Positions 1 through 11,174 of a DNA stretch of 64,000 nucleotides are shown here, piece by piece. The translations under genes and the position numbers were made by a program. Source of the stretch: Panaeolus papilionaceus (taxonomy: Eukaryota > Basidiomycota > Agaricomycetes > Agaricales); assembly GCA_015501605.1 (NCBI GenBank), contig JADNRZ010000011.1, positions 1,364,001 through 1,428,000 of the forward strand, given 5' to 3'. The notes beneath the pieces are model-generated. The model searched no databases and had not been told where the DNA came from. It was given only the letters and a program-made list of their open reading frames with translations. How positions within the stretch are numbered: position 1 is the stretch's first letter; every line of letters starts with the position of its first letter.

Positions 1-2
1 TT

Positions 3-275
3 CACTACAGACGTCGTGTCGATAAGCTCAACGAGCGTCTCCCCGAGTTCGACGCCCACGCACATCACCATTCCACTGTCTTCCCGCCACCCAGTATGCG
101 CTTCCCTCATCGGCGTAGCTCGGATGGTATGGATATGGAGGATCTTATCAAGAAGACGTTGGAAGAAGATAATGACGAGGGCGGTGTTGTCGAGAGGATT
201 GCGGATAGCATCGCAAAGGGAAGAATGCCCGTTAGTCGGCCGAGTGGGCTGAAGAGGCATGGAACTGCTGTTTAG
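3..275 (+). CDS. 3' end of an unrecognised protein (partial)
   Basis: An open frame enters from the left edge and runs to a TAG stop, giving the last 90 residues of a protein whose start lies outside the window. The visible part is polar: an RRR-rich start, a histidine run (HAHHH), a PPPSMRFPHRRSS stretch, an acidic helix-like segment (DMEDLIKKTLEEDNDEGG), then a basic tail ending KRHGTAV. No domain, signal peptide or membrane segment is visible and I do not recognise the family. The codon pattern and low-complexity ends look like a real fungal C-terminus, and the following bases are T-rich as in a 3' UTR. The function is unknown. Confidence 0.55.
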   Translation, partial: HYRRRVDKLNERLPEFDAHAHHHSTVFPPPSMRFPHRRSSDGMDMEDLIKKTLEEDNDEGGVVERIADSIAKGRMPVSRPSGLKRHGTAV

Positions 276-1124
276 TTTGACTTGAAACAAAATTTGTGAT
301 TTCTATAAATGTCCCAAACAGCTTTTATTTTTCTCAGTAGGCTACTTCTGTGGCCACCCAACTTCTTCTATCCCTGTGCTATCTCCTATTCCTATTCCCA
401 TCCTCTACCCGCTGTCGTCTCTACTATTTGTATCAGTCTCATCCATCGCCATTAAGTATAGCTCATTCCACTACAAGACTTTGGTTTTTTTTTCACTGTT
501 GATGTTTCTGCTACTGTTGTATCCGAGAATTTGTACCCCTCGTTTATCACCCCTCTGACAATACAATATACCCTGCCCAGTTCCCTTCAATTTTCCGAAA
601 TTGTGATGGTGAAGTGTTGAGGCTAGGGGTAAGTTACTAGGGGCATTGAAACGATCACGATGGTGCGGCAACACGTCGACCCTTGGGTGCTTCTGGGGTT
701 GATTCGCAGACTCGAAAAAAAATAGAGTGGTGGCCTGGCCACCTTGACTGCATCACTAGTTGCCTATGAAAATATAAGTTGTTTTCAGAGCAGTTATTAT
801 TAACTACAACCCCTCACCTGGATGATATTGCCAGTTTGAATTCAAAGGAGAACGCATTGACACCTCTTAACATTGCAATATATTTTTCAATCATGGAGTA
901 TTCATACCAATTGGCCGTAGGGAGTGATGGATGGTTCTTTCGTGCTTCGACTTCGAACACGCCTCAGTTGCCACCACAGGATTCTCATCCCCGTGTCTCA
1001 GTCGCTCATTTCTCGGCTATTTCCAGATAACAGTTTTTTTACTCATTAAGCGCTGGTGTGAGTTTGTAGAGTTATTTATCCTCTTTTCTGAGCCTTCCTC
1101 ATAAGCTCTTTAAATCTACCTTCA
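276..1124. other. Intergenic, no gene seen
   Basis: T-rich and pyrimidine-rich sequence between the 3' end of the first gene and the F-box-like gene. The reading frames here are short and have no family resemblance or splice-compatible partners. It probably holds the 3' UTR of the left gene and the promoter and 5' UTR of the right one; I see no clear TATA box. Confidence 0.5.
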
Positions 1125-2825
1125 ATGCACTCGGCCTTACAAAACTCGAAGGTCGTGTCAACTATTCTCAAGTCCTTCGATTTTGACGTTGCTTGTCAAG
1201 CAGACCGGCTTGCATGCCTTACCTTGGGATTAACAAGCCATGTCTTCTTGTCATCTGCTCTCGATGAGCTTTGGCGAGAGTTATTCGACCTGTGTCGTCT
1301 GATAAAGACAATTGATGGTGTCAAAACAATAGAATTTGTGGGACTGGGGGACGGAAGACCGAGAAGACAGCAGGTACGCTAAGCGGCAAATTCGCTCACT
1401 CGCGTTACAGTTCTAACGATATCGGTTGCATAGTTCCTCGATAGACTTCTTTCTCCAGCAGAAGTTCAACGCTTGAGATATTACTCTAGGCGCGTTCAGG
1501 TGTTCTATCATCAGGACTCTGGATTTGAGCTCTTTGCGACCATCGACTCCTCCATCATTTCCCAAATTATCACGCTTCTGCCAGGAGACGAACCGCTTTT
1601 TCCTTCCCTCCGTAGACTGCATCTTGGTAGCACCGCGATTGGCAATCATGCCAGTGGTGTCAATGCTTTTTTCACCCCACACATATCGAAACTCTTCCTT
1701 TCTTCCCGCTTGCAATCGGTATCCTTCGGCCTTCCTGGGTCACAAGCCTTTGTAACGGATACCCATTCGCCAGACATCTGGCTCTTTTTACAGGGCATAT
1801 CACATCTGCGCTCTCAAACGCTACAAAGCTTGGACCTTGGGTTCGTCTTGCACCCCCAACACCTTAAATCATGTTTTCCGTTCTACACTCGTCTTGAGTT
1901 TCTCAAGCTTCCAACGGGTCGACATGGCTTCGAAACGCTCCAACACATTGCTACCCTTCCAAATCTACTATCGCTTTCAGTTACTCTTGGGGATTGGAAG
2001 TTGGATCCTGAAGATCAGCCTCCAGACTGGTGCAAAATACCGTTCAAGAGGCTGATGATCCTCTTGCTTGATGCAAACATCGAGTCAACAAGTGCCCTCC
2101 TCTCTTGTTTCTGCTTCCCTAAGTTGGACAAGCTGGAGATATCCCATTTCGATCGAAACATGGTTGACGAAGGATGCTGGGAGTCTCTCGTCAAACACAT
2201 CTCGGACGATCTACCGAATCTTCGGTCTTTGAATCTTGATTACCGAAGTCGTGATCCCAAGCAAGGTTTCCAACCATCTCAAGCTTTTCCCTGGCTATGT
2301 TTCGAGCATTTATTATGTCTCCCCCTCCTTAATGACTTGTGCATCTGCACACCAAAAATAGAATCTCTCTCAAACGACGACTTCTCTTTGATGGCAAAAT
2401 CATGGCCAGAGCTTGTGCGTCTACGAATCGATACAGAGCGCCTGGGGAACATGGATTATAGGGCGCTAATCATAGTGGAATCCAACCTCCCGTATTTACA
2501 ATCCCTTGTGCTCTCGATGGACATGCCTGGTGCATGGACCCTCGTACCTCCTACCACACCACACAAACTGCGACACCTCCAAGTTCCGTCTTTGAAGGAT
2601 CCGGAAGACGAGAGCGATACACCTCTTAGCATGCAAGAACAATGTGAAATTGCAGCATTCCTGGATACGTTGTTCCCAGCACTAGATGTAAAAAGCTTCT
2701 ACACAGGAGGGGAAGATAGGGGAAGAAGTGGGCTGGGACCGTCAATGGACAAGCTGATTCAGTATCTTCAAGATGCGGGAAAACGTCGGGCAGGGATGGT
2801 ATTAAGGGGCATCAAGTCCCGTTAG
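1125..2825 (+). CDS. F-box-like/leucine-rich protein
   Basis: Two exons, 1125-1373 and 1434-2825, joined across a 60-bp intron (GTACGC donor, CTAAC branch site, TAG acceptor), encode 546 aa. The first ~45 residues have the Agaricomycete F-box-like pattern: a hydrophobic helix with CLTLGLTSHVFLSSALDELW. The rest is a series of leucine-rich segments (FPSLRRLHLGST, LQSLDLGF, FPKLDKLEIS, LPNLRSLNLDY, WPELVRLRID). Such proteins are expected to pair with Skp1 in SCF ubiquitin ligases and to recruit substrates through the LRR part; the substrate is unknown. I chose the first ATG of the longest spliced frame. No internal stop or frameshift is seen, unlike the related loci at 8.8-10.1 and 17.9-21.3 kb, so this copy looks functional. 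The F-box assignment rests on pattern, not a profile score. Confidence 0.8.
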
Positions 2826-3168
2826 ATAGCCTTGTTTCACGACAATCTCTGTATCAGTGTTTGGGTATACGTATGTAGTTAGAATATCGCAAGAAACTGT
2901 GTCTAAATACAGGCGTACAATGGGGTATCTACTATCAAGTGTGGTGCTGTGGCGAATGTCATCATCGAAGACAATAGCTACTTGCATGAAAAGAAAAAAG
3001 CGACAGTAAAAGCGAACCAGGGGACTGAGGTATATGTTTAGAAGTAGACTGAATAATAGTGTAATAAGAATACGTGAACCAAGGTAGCGCATCTGTAATG
3101 TGAGCGTAATGAAGTCCAAAGCTGTAAAAACGAGTGTGAAAGCGTTTTTAAAAGTATCTGACATTAGC
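2826..3168. other. Convergent 3' intergenic spacer
   Basis: Short spacer between the 3' ends of the F-box-like gene (+) and the secreted-protein gene (-). It is A/T-rich and probably made of the two 3' UTRs. The minus-strand frame over it lacks any recognisable feature. Confidence 0.5.
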
Positions 3169-4098
3169 CTAATTGGCCGCAGGAGACCTTGAAGCAACGC
3201 GATCGAAGAAGGGGTCGTCGCCGAAGGCGCCTTCATTGGACAAGACAGGGATATGGATGAGAGCCGAATCAGCACCTGAAGTGATGATCTGGGCGAGACC
3301 CGAGTCGCTGTGGGTATTCGTGTTGCCTCCGTTCAAGGAGGGCACTACGGCTGGTACTTCTCCAGGTAGGACGTTAGGAAACCCGCCAACCAGTGCGCCA
3401 ACATTGGCTGTCCCGCCATGGGTAGTCTGACCTATGCTGTTCTCGACATCATTCAAAATTTGTCGACCGCGAATCTTGGAAAGGGCACCGTTGATAAAAT
3501 TGATGTTGCCTCCCGGGCCCTGAGCGACCGTATCTCGTTTGCTTCCCGGTGCAACGAGGTCGTCGACTAAAGCTTTGATTGCACCTTTTGGGACTGTGCC
3601 AGTAATGATCGTGTCAGTCGACTGTTCCACAGGTTCACCACTAATTAGGTCAACGCCTCCTGCCCCAGTTACAGACTGAAGAATGCCGTTAGCCCGACGG
3701 TTGAAATCAACTAGGCCATTCGTAGCAGAGTGGACAATTTTGTCTACTAAATCGGTACCCATCTTGATTGCGTCGACGCCTGTGTCTTCACTACCAACAG
3801 TTTGCTCCGTGTTGAGGAGACCAAAAAACCTAGCGCTCAAGCCAAGACCTGCGACCACCTTAGGAACGAGTCCATCTACGCTGGTATCAGGCTGGTTGTG
3901 GATAATGAGGCTTGTTGTATCTCGGAGAACACCATCTCCGGGACCGGCTGCACTGGCCACCCCTTGCGCAATGCCGTTGGCCCTCGGGAAATTTTGAGGG
4001 GCTTTACCAGCCTCGCTGGTAAGAACGCTCTTGTCGACTGGAAGAGCAGATGCGAAACCTATGAGGGCAAGAGTGACGAAAAGCTGAAAGGAGACCAT
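3169..4098 (-). CDS. Secreted protein with dibasic processing sites, unknown function
   Basis: A single-exon gene of 309 aa starting at an ATG at 4098. The N-terminus is a clear signal peptide (MVSFQLFVTLALIGFASALP, cleavage likely after ASA). The mature part is Gly/Ala/Asn/Thr-rich, has no cysteine-rich pattern and no membrane segment, and carries several basic sites suited to Kex2-type or similar cleavage (NRRANG, SKRDT, GRQI, LRDTT). A loose internal repeat is visible: FPRANGIAQGV near residue 38 and NRRANGILQSV near residue 133, each followed by a Gly-rich stretch. The signal peptide resembles that of the next minus-strand gene (5394-6452), suggesting common ancestry or convergent composition. 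A precursor of several secreted peptides is one possibility, a cell-surface protein another. I do not recognise the family. Confidence 0.8.
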   Translation of the reverse strand: MVSFQLFVTLALIGFASALPVDKSVLTSEAGKAPQNFPRANGIAQGVASAAGPGDGVLRDTTSLIIHNQPDTSVDGLVPKVVAGLGLSARFFGLLNTEQTVGSEDTGVDAIKMGTDLVDKIVHSATNGLVDFNRRANGILQSVTGAGGVDLISGEPVEQSTDTIITGTVPKGAIKALVDDLVAPGSKRDTVAQGPGGNINFINGALSKIRGRQILNDVENSIGQTTHGGTANVGALVGGFPNVLPGEVPAVVPSLNGGNTNTHSDSGLAQIITSGADSALIHIPVLSNEGAFGDDPFFDRVASRSPAAN

Positions 4099-5393
4099 TT
4101 CAAAAGGGATTAGTAGTTAAAAGAGTGTGTTGAGGTCGGCGATGACCGTTGAAAAATGAGATGCTCTGAGACGGAAAACGACAATGTCGAATAGGAAGCT
4201 TTTACAACCAAAATATTGGCTTTTATTTCGCTCCGAAGGTGCGATGCAAGCTAAGAGATTCGGCTCCTGAATGATCAAGGTGTCTATCGAAGGATATTTT
4301 GAGCTTTCACTTGTTCGAACACCTGGGTCTCAATTTCGAAGAGCGACAGAGATCAACAAGTATTTCGTTATTGAAAAAAAAACAATAGACATCGAAGCGA
4401 AAAACACATTGAAGCGAGAGTTGAGCGAGAATGCGTCATTTGTTTTTCCTTTCACAGCATAGCTTAGAGCAATCTATCAATGCTTGTGATCGACCAAACC
4501 GAACAATGTTGAGTCCTTAACTTCTTGAAGTCGCCGATAAGATGATCAATCTCAGGTTGTCCTTCAAAGTATGTACATTGCACGTCATCACGTCACAGCA
4601 ACTGGTTTGGCAGGGAATGATCAAAAATGGTCCTCTTCTAACTACATTATATAAACTTCACCTTTTTTGCTGGAAAGTGGATGAATCGATGCGGATTGAT
4701 GAGGGCTACCGATGTTGTGAATTTCAGCCAAATCGGACAAGTTTTCAAATTTTTCAAATTTTTCGGGCCGAAAAAGTGAAGCACCTTCCATATATAGTAG
4801 TATTTATAATCATATTATTATGTAAAATAATTAAATATCTTACCCTCTCCTCCCCGGTTCGGTCTGTTCTGGCCCCTCAAAAAACTAGATTTTGTGGTAA
4901 AACTTATTTTTTAGCATCAAACCAATCAACCCTTCCCTGCCCAGGTGAAATGACTTGCAGAAACGACATTTTAATTTTTTTCTATCCTCGAAAAAGTGAT
5001 ACACCGTGGGAAAAATCTCGTTCTCAACGTAAATCGCATTTTTTTCATGGGTTTCTTCCCAGATAAAATCAGAAAAAATCCACAAAAAATTTCTTCCCAC
5101 CAAAACCGACCGGATGGGGACGTCATGAGATGGCGTAATGGCAGCTTCCGTCAGTGCAGCGCAAAACGAAAAATTAGGAATTTATAACTTTGCAAAGCAT
5201 CGAAAGCACTCTTCAGACATTGAACTATTTGATTGTTACAGGACACACAATGTTCATTATGATTATTTTGACGATAAAATTAGCGCGAACCATGGTATAT
5301 TATGCACAAGATGATGATGGTATCGAGAATGCCGTTACACAGTTTTTATAACTACATTCCGGCGTCATTAATGCAATGCAAAAGAAAAAATAT
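4099..5393. other. AT-rich spacer with short repeats and a palindrome
   Basis: A long A/T-rich stretch between two secretory-pathway genes. It contains a perfect short palindrome at 4759-4775 (TTTTTCGG-G-CCGAAAAA), tandem TTTTCAAA units just upstream, and a near-direct repeat of CGAAAAAGTGAAGCACC at about 4769 and 4988. The frames over it are low-complexity (poly-F/K) and not credible genes. The part next to 4098 should hold the promoter of the left gene. A decayed non-autonomous element is possible, but I could not define its ends. Confidence 0.45.
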
Positions 5394-6452
5394 TTAGAAG
5401 AGATCGGGAAGGCCGAGGACCTGAACAACGGCCTTGAGATTGAGGATGTAGAGGAAGGAAACGACTCCATAGATAGCGGGGATGATGAGGGCAACGACAC
5501 CAGCTGCGAGGGGGATGATGAGGCCGAGGAGAGTGGCGAGCAAACCACTGCAGATAAAATTAGAATTAGAAAAGAATTTACTGAAATAGAGCGGAAAACG
5601 TACCCAATAGTGGCGATAAGTCCAGCAACGGTGGCAGTGGCAAGAGCGGGGACAGCAGAGACGAGGAAGAGGACCTTGGCAATGACCTGAATAAAAAGAA
5701 TCAAGTTAGTTTAGACTTGGAATTGGCTGAGACTCTAACGTACGATGATAAGGAGGCTGAGAACGTCAGCGAGCTCTTGGACGCTGGTGATGAAGCCAAC
5801 GGGGTCAGCGACGATGAGTTCAACCTCAGCAATAGCACCCTGGAGGACAACAACAATGGCACCGAGGCGCTCGACGACAACATCGACCTGAATATCGGCC
5901 TTGACGGAGATGGCAGTGGCTATAAAGGTCGATCAGATACGAATCTTAATATTCAGCTGTAGGGTACTTACTGATAGCATCGACGGCGGGCTGGACATCA
6001 GCGATGACGGATTTCACGATGACGACAGCGGACCTCGATTCAGCACGGGGGACTGGGAGGTTGACGGGTGCAGCGGGGAGTGCTCCAGCAGCACCAGGAA
6101 GAGCAACATTGTTGGTAACACCACTGACCACGCTGGTAAGTGTGCTGGGATCCACTGCACGAGGAACGTTAGGGACACCAACGTTACCACCGACAAGAGA
6201 AATGAGGTGGTCGATGGCAGAGGTATCACGAGGGACACCAGGAATAGCTGGAATGGGGGCGCTGCCGATGAGACCGTTAAGCACTGGAGGAAGCTGACGC
6301 CGAGTGACACCTGGGATGGCCGGGAGGCTGCCAGCAAGACCTGGAACTGCAGGAAGGCTGCCAACTAAACCGGTGACGGCACCAGTATCAAGAGGAACAG
6401 CTGAAGCGATGCCTGCGAGAGCAAGGATGGCGAAGCTTTTGAGGGAGAACAT
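5394..6452 (-). CDS. Signal-peptide protein with Pro/Gly repeats and hydrophobic C-terminal half
   Basis: Four exons on the minus strand (6452-5972, 5919-5744, 5686-5604, 5547-5394) give 297 aa; all junctions are GT-AG and keep phase. I take the ATG at 6452 because it opens directly into a signal peptide (MFSLKSFAILALAGIASAVP), although an in-frame ATG lies 63 bp upstream. Residues 20-140 carry imperfect Val/Leu-Pro-Gly repeats (GSLPAVPGLAGSLPAIPG) broken by basic sites (VTRRQ, VPRDT, VPRAV, VPRAES). The C-terminal half is strongly hydrophobic (LSLLIIVIAKVLFLVSAV, then GGLLATLLGLIIPLAAG and GVVSFLYIL), which would suit a membrane-anchored or membrane-active domain. Unknown family. The signal peptide resembles that of the gene at 3169-4098. 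Confidence 0.75.
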
Positions 6453-8859
6453 GTTGAAGGGGATGATAAAGAATGTAAAAGGAATGTGGTTACACGTCGA
6501 AGATGACAGTGGCAAGAGGAGACTGAGAGAGAAATGCGACGAATCGAATGAAGGAGGTCGAGGCTAGCGAAGCAGATTATATACGAACGCCCCAGTGAAT
6601 GTAGCCGAGGGCTTGTGTAATGTCGGGAAAGTCCACTCGTCATTCCTTTGAAATTCTTGATTGAGCTTCCCTGTTTGAACACGAGTTTGTCGGGAGATAT
6701 CCTTTTTTCCCGAATATCCTGTTCGAATCATGAGCGTAAATGATCAAATTGTACTCAAATGTTTCGCTTTACACAGGATCAGCGGTTTCCAAGCGGAAAA
6801 TACAAGCTTGGTGGTGAAAATGCTCATATCGAATGTATACTTTTCCATTCCTGGCCTCTCCGAAGCATGCTTCTAGCGCCCCATCAATTGGAGTGGAACC
6901 GAACAGCAGAAACAAAAAATTATTTTTGGATGTTATGTTATACCATAACACGTAATTCAATTGCGGGATGTGGATAACAAACGACACACCGTTGAAGGGT
7001 CGGCCTGTCAAGAATTTTTACTCCACTCCGGTAACTCTTCAAGCACTCACACCCAGCAACGAGTCTCCACTGGCGGACACAGGCTTGAGGGAGAAGGATG
7101 CTTTGTATGGAAGAGAGAACTCATGGATATGTATCGTCGCTACGCTTGAATGGGCAACTACTCCAACGAATGATACGCTCCATCATGGAGTTGGGAGCAA
7201 TATCATGGAATGATAAAATAGTATATCCATTGGGTGTAGCGGCGATAAAGATGATACAATCTCTGCAAATTATAATAAGTACTTATGGCTTGTCGCACCT
7301 GTCAAGACTCAAAACGCAGCGTGGCCATTCAGCCTGAATGATGGCGTCAATTGAAGGAAAATGCCAAAAATGTCAAGATGTAGTGAAAGTCAATAAACGA
7401 CGCCGCATGTCAAAACAAAATAAACTGTGTGAAGGCAGGAAGCTCTAGATACATAACATGTGCGACGGGGAAGGTCCGAAAGGCAAGAGCTCACTTTGCA
7501 TCGAGACTCAAGCTCAAGGCGAAGGTAGGCATGGAGGAGTGAATCTAAGATTAGAGTTGCTCAACAGTACCACCAATAATAGCGCCAAAAGCAACTCTAG
7601 AGCTTGCGGTCTGAAACGAATATCTGTAATGTTTGGTCGATCGCTTAAGAAAAAAGAAGGGGGAAACCATGCGTTTGGTTGGGATACGAGGGAAGAATGA
7701 GTCAAACCCTCAGCTGAGGTAAAAAGCCTCTTTTATACTACCTCACACCAATTGTGTTTACCTACGCATCGAAGCACACTGACGTGTCACCACATGAAAC
7801 GCAGGATTTGGGGTTCGATTTTAAAATCAGGACAGAGTCGCTGAGATGAGAACCAAGAGTGCATTGAATGCTTTAGCGTCAGATTTGACAGTTGGCTCCT
7901 TTATAGGCTGAGGAGCTAGATTACGGCTCCACCTGGCATCCATAGGGAGTATTGAGGTTGTACTTCGTTCCACGAAAATGACTTTGAGTTATTCAAGCTT
8001 TATCACGTTCAATAAACCCAGAATTAGAAACAGAACCCTTTGGAGTGTTGCGAGCCGCTCTCTGTACTTACGCATACCAAACGCTATGTAGATTCTAGAG
8101 TGGCACAGGCAACTACGGTCTACCAATAGCGCTGAAGACCAGAGAGAGCCAGGAAACCATAGTGCCTGCCATTCAATTGATCCTCATCAGCGAATGGTCG
8201 CCTTCTCCCTGTGGAAATCTGGAAGAATCGCCCTTGCCGACAGTAACACTGCTTAGATGACGGGTAGTGGGTTCCCAGATAATCTTGACGAGCTTTTTCA
8301 GAACTATGGACATTAGAAGAACCAAACTTCGCGAAAAGGCGGTAAGGCAGTTGTGATTGAACGAACATGGAACAAGTTCACACGATCGACGCTCGCGGCA
8401 TTAAGGGTTGTTCCAGACCCCCACAGTAGCCTGAAGCCCCAGACTCGTTATGGGCTTATAAACAATCTCCTGTCGCATCCTTATCACATGTGCCCAGAGA
8501 TAAAGTCTCACAAATTGCAGGTTGAACAATATCGCGTACCACCCGTTACCAGCAAATTCTGCCGTCGCAGATGGGCTTGACACAAGGCTCAAGAAACTGG
8601 CCATATATTCACGGTCAAAGACAAGGTTCAACACCCACTCTATCCTCATGTTTTTGTGTGCGCTCTTTTCCCAGAATATGCTGATACTTGAAAGTTTTTC
8701 GACATAGCCCTAGCGTGCTACATTCCCGAAAATCCTTGCTGCCTTGCATCATGTGGTGGACGTTGAAAAATCTTTATTCATTCAAATGGGCGTAGATTGT
8801 GTAGAACATTCATTCTATGAATTGATCACGTTCATTGACCTCGCCACTGTCGAACGCTT
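6453..8859. other. Intergenic, no gene seen
   Basis: About 2.4 kb without a supportable gene. The left end is the promoter region of the minus-strand signal-peptide gene. The remaining frames are short, use several different frames without splice logic, and resemble no family I know. A few stretches have a protein-like look (minus strand near 7,550-7,620) but stop immediately. Confidence 0.45.
6576..6583 (-). promoter_or_regulatory. TATA-like box
   Basis: On the minus strand TATATAAT lies about 125 bp upstream of the ATG at 6452. Its spacing fits a fungal core promoter with a moderate 5' UTR for the signal-peptide gene. Confidence 0.45.
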
Positions 8860-10111
8860 ATGGAGCCTTTCTTGATGACCGGACTCTTTTCTTATCTCCC
8901 TCGTGAAGGATTTTTCTCCAAGAAAAATGAGATCGCCGATAAGCTGGGATCGTGCTTAGCTGCATCGCTGGTCTGCAAACAATTTCTTCCTCATGGCCTC
9001 GGCGCAATGTGGGAGAACCTTGAGAGATATCACGCCTATATTGGGGCTAAAGCGCTAATACCTCACCTTCAGGTCGGAACGCTCAACACTTCTGCGTCTG
9101 ATAGTATATTGATATGCCTCCTATCTCTTCTTCTATCTTAGAGAGGATGCTCTTCTATAGCGAGCGCGTGAAAGGCTTGTTTTATCCGAAAAAACAAAGA
9201 TTGACCTCATATCTCTTGTCTCTTCTGGCGAGCAAACGTCTATTTCCGCACCTCCAAATCCTTTGCCTCACATAGGCGTCGAAAACGATGGCCCAATCCC
9301 CGCGATTTTGTCTGCCATCTATCTTCCTTTCTCCAGCGCTTTATTCCATGCATCTAGCCGTGTACCAGCCAGCACCCAAGGACGGTCATGACCTCATTGC
9401 CGACTCGGGTCATATCCTATCTGCATTTTTATTCACGGTCTCGCCGAAAGGACGTTCCCCGAACATTAGACACGTATTTCATAAGTAGACTTCAAGCTTA
9501 TACGACCGATCATGGATGCATTGAAGCGACTCCAGGGTCTTGAGCGACTTGGTCTCCCCTTCGATCGTGGGAATCCTTTGTCCTTGATGATGTCAGGAAT
9601 TTGTCTCCTCTCTTCGCTTTAGCATTTATGGATCGGTCCCGCAGAAACACTCGCAAATCAGGACAGGAATCGGGATTCGGACCTCAAGGTCACGATGGAC
9701 GAGTTGACGAGTCTAACGCTTGCTCCAGTGCATGGCTTGAAAGTCTCGACGTTACTTTTAGGTGCTATAAATTTGCAGGGTGGCCAGCAAAGTCCATATG
9801 GGACGATGTATTTCTTCAAATCGCGAACGCCTCTCCCCCAACGTCGACCCAACTTTCCCTCGCCTTGGACGTCGAAGTATACATGAATGACACTGATCAC
9901 CTTCATCACAATTATTTCGACGGCGCTCCCTCCTGGGCTCTTGGGTAAAAGCCTGACACACCTTTTGCGTCTTCGCAACCTTATCAAGGTGACAATCAAC
10001 GAGCGCAACCTAACAATCAGATGCTTCACCGATGAGAACTTCACCCAGCTTGCGCTTGCATGGCCACTCCTTCAGGAGCTCACAATTTGCGCTTCTCTCA
10101 ATTGGAAATGA
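8860..10111 (+). pseudogene. Degenerate F-box/LRR gene
   Basis: Protein-like pieces in shifting frames follow the order of an F-box/LRR protein. The first is an F-box-like segment (CLAASLVCKQFLPHGLGAMW). Next comes a probable intron (donor after HLQ at about 9073, acceptor about 9141) and RMLFYSERVKGL leading to RLFPHLQILCLT. Several LRR-like pieces follow (MDALKRLQGLERLGLPFDR, NLTIRCFTDENFTQLALAW, WPLLQELTICASLNWK). Continuity needs several frame changes, and a TAG follows ILCLT near 9268. It resembles the intact gene at 1125-2825 in design but is no close copy. I call it an old family member that has lost coding capacity; a gene with many unrecognised introns is less likely. Confidence 0.6.
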
Positions 10112-11174
10112 AAGGCCTGTCTACACATAAATTAAATTAATCTTCACCCTATTACACTGTCGTGCATCTAAAGGTATCCACTCTCGAACATCAAATAAAA
10201 CTGAGGTTTGAAATTTGATGTGTTAGTCGCTACTTTCACGACCCAATTTCAATGCAATACCGACGGCTATCAAGCTAATGAGTAGAATTAAGCGCCTAAG
10301 ACGAAAGAAAGGCCCAGAATACCATGTCATAGGCAAGTGCCCGTCGTCCTGTACCATAGATGATTTAGACGCATTTGCGAATAATGTTAAGTTCTGTAAT
10401 CCGAGCGGCGTACAACCACGACCAAAGGCTGGAAGGAATTGGCACTCACGAAGAGGTCCGATATCTATTAATACTGCTCCACACCTCTGTTGGCGAGGCC
10501 GTTGATGCCTATTCAATTGCTCAAAGATTCCTGCTCAAGGCTTAGCGAGATTCAGACGTCAGATCCGAGTGAGAGGGTTTCGATGTTTGCACCGTATGGT
10601 ACTGCATCACATCAGAATGCACGGTGTTGGTCAACCAACATACATCGCTGCGGTTCGAGCCGACCGCGTCGTTTGAACTCGTTTTAGCCCTTACTGCGTT
10701 GATATCGCTGTCGTGTCAATTCACTCCTCGTCATTTCCAAACCTGTAGCGCGCTCCGACGAGGCCGACCATGTGTCAAATGAGAGTGCCATTGGCGCTGA
10801 TTTACCACAAGACAGGTCTATTTTGGGTCCATTATGCGATTGGTATCACTACATTTACGATTTTTATCATTAACTTTGCATCCTTGGATCTAATACTACT
10901 AACCCATTGCGTTCATGGGAGCATGTGGCTTGGACCAATCCTCATGAGTTGAGAGGGTTAAGTATGCTGGTGTAGCTGTACTATGTGCAGGCAGTTGCAA
11001 GATGAAGTGAGCGCTGATCTCAGATTTGGTTCATAACTAGGCACAACGGCACCCTGAGGCACCTCCGAATCATATGCACATATTCGCAAACTTTGACAGG
11101 CATATAAAGGGAGTTTCGAATCCCAGGTTCCCCCAGATCTTTGATAGCAGCTTCTGTCGTTCGACGTTCAAGCC
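10112..11174. other. Intergenic with a possible minus-strand exon relic
   Basis: Promoter side of the isocyanide synthase gene. On the minus strand around 10225-10390 there is a short frame ending in a hydrophobic helix (RLRRLILLISLIAVGIALKL) preceded by a possible 56-bp intron. No upstream exon continues it without stops, so I do not call a gene. Confidence 0.4.
11103..11108 (+). promoter_or_regulatory. TATA box of the isocyanide synthase fusion gene
   Basis: TATAAA about 70 bp upstream of the ATG at 11175, a good distance for a fungal core promoter with a short leader. I looked for the copper-response element reported upstream of some fungal isocyanide synthase genes (TTTGCTCA-like) and did not see one nearby. 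Confidence 0.5.

Noticed and set aside
2802..3275. 157-codon minus-strand frame across the 3' end of the F-box gene
   Set aside because: Overlaps two better-supported genes and lacks any recognisable feature.
4542..5066. 174-codon plus-strand frame in the AT-rich spacer
   Set aside because: Phe/Lys/Ile-rich translation of A/T runs with no family resemblance; open by composition.
5376..6368. Acidic plus-strand frames opposite the signal-peptide gene
   Set aside because: They are the antisense of a well-spliced minus-strand gene with signal peptide; their Asp/Glu-Gly runs mirror its Val/Leu/Pro codons.
6968..7213. 81-codon plus-strand frame
   Set aside because: No splice partners, domain or promoter; indistinguishable from chance.
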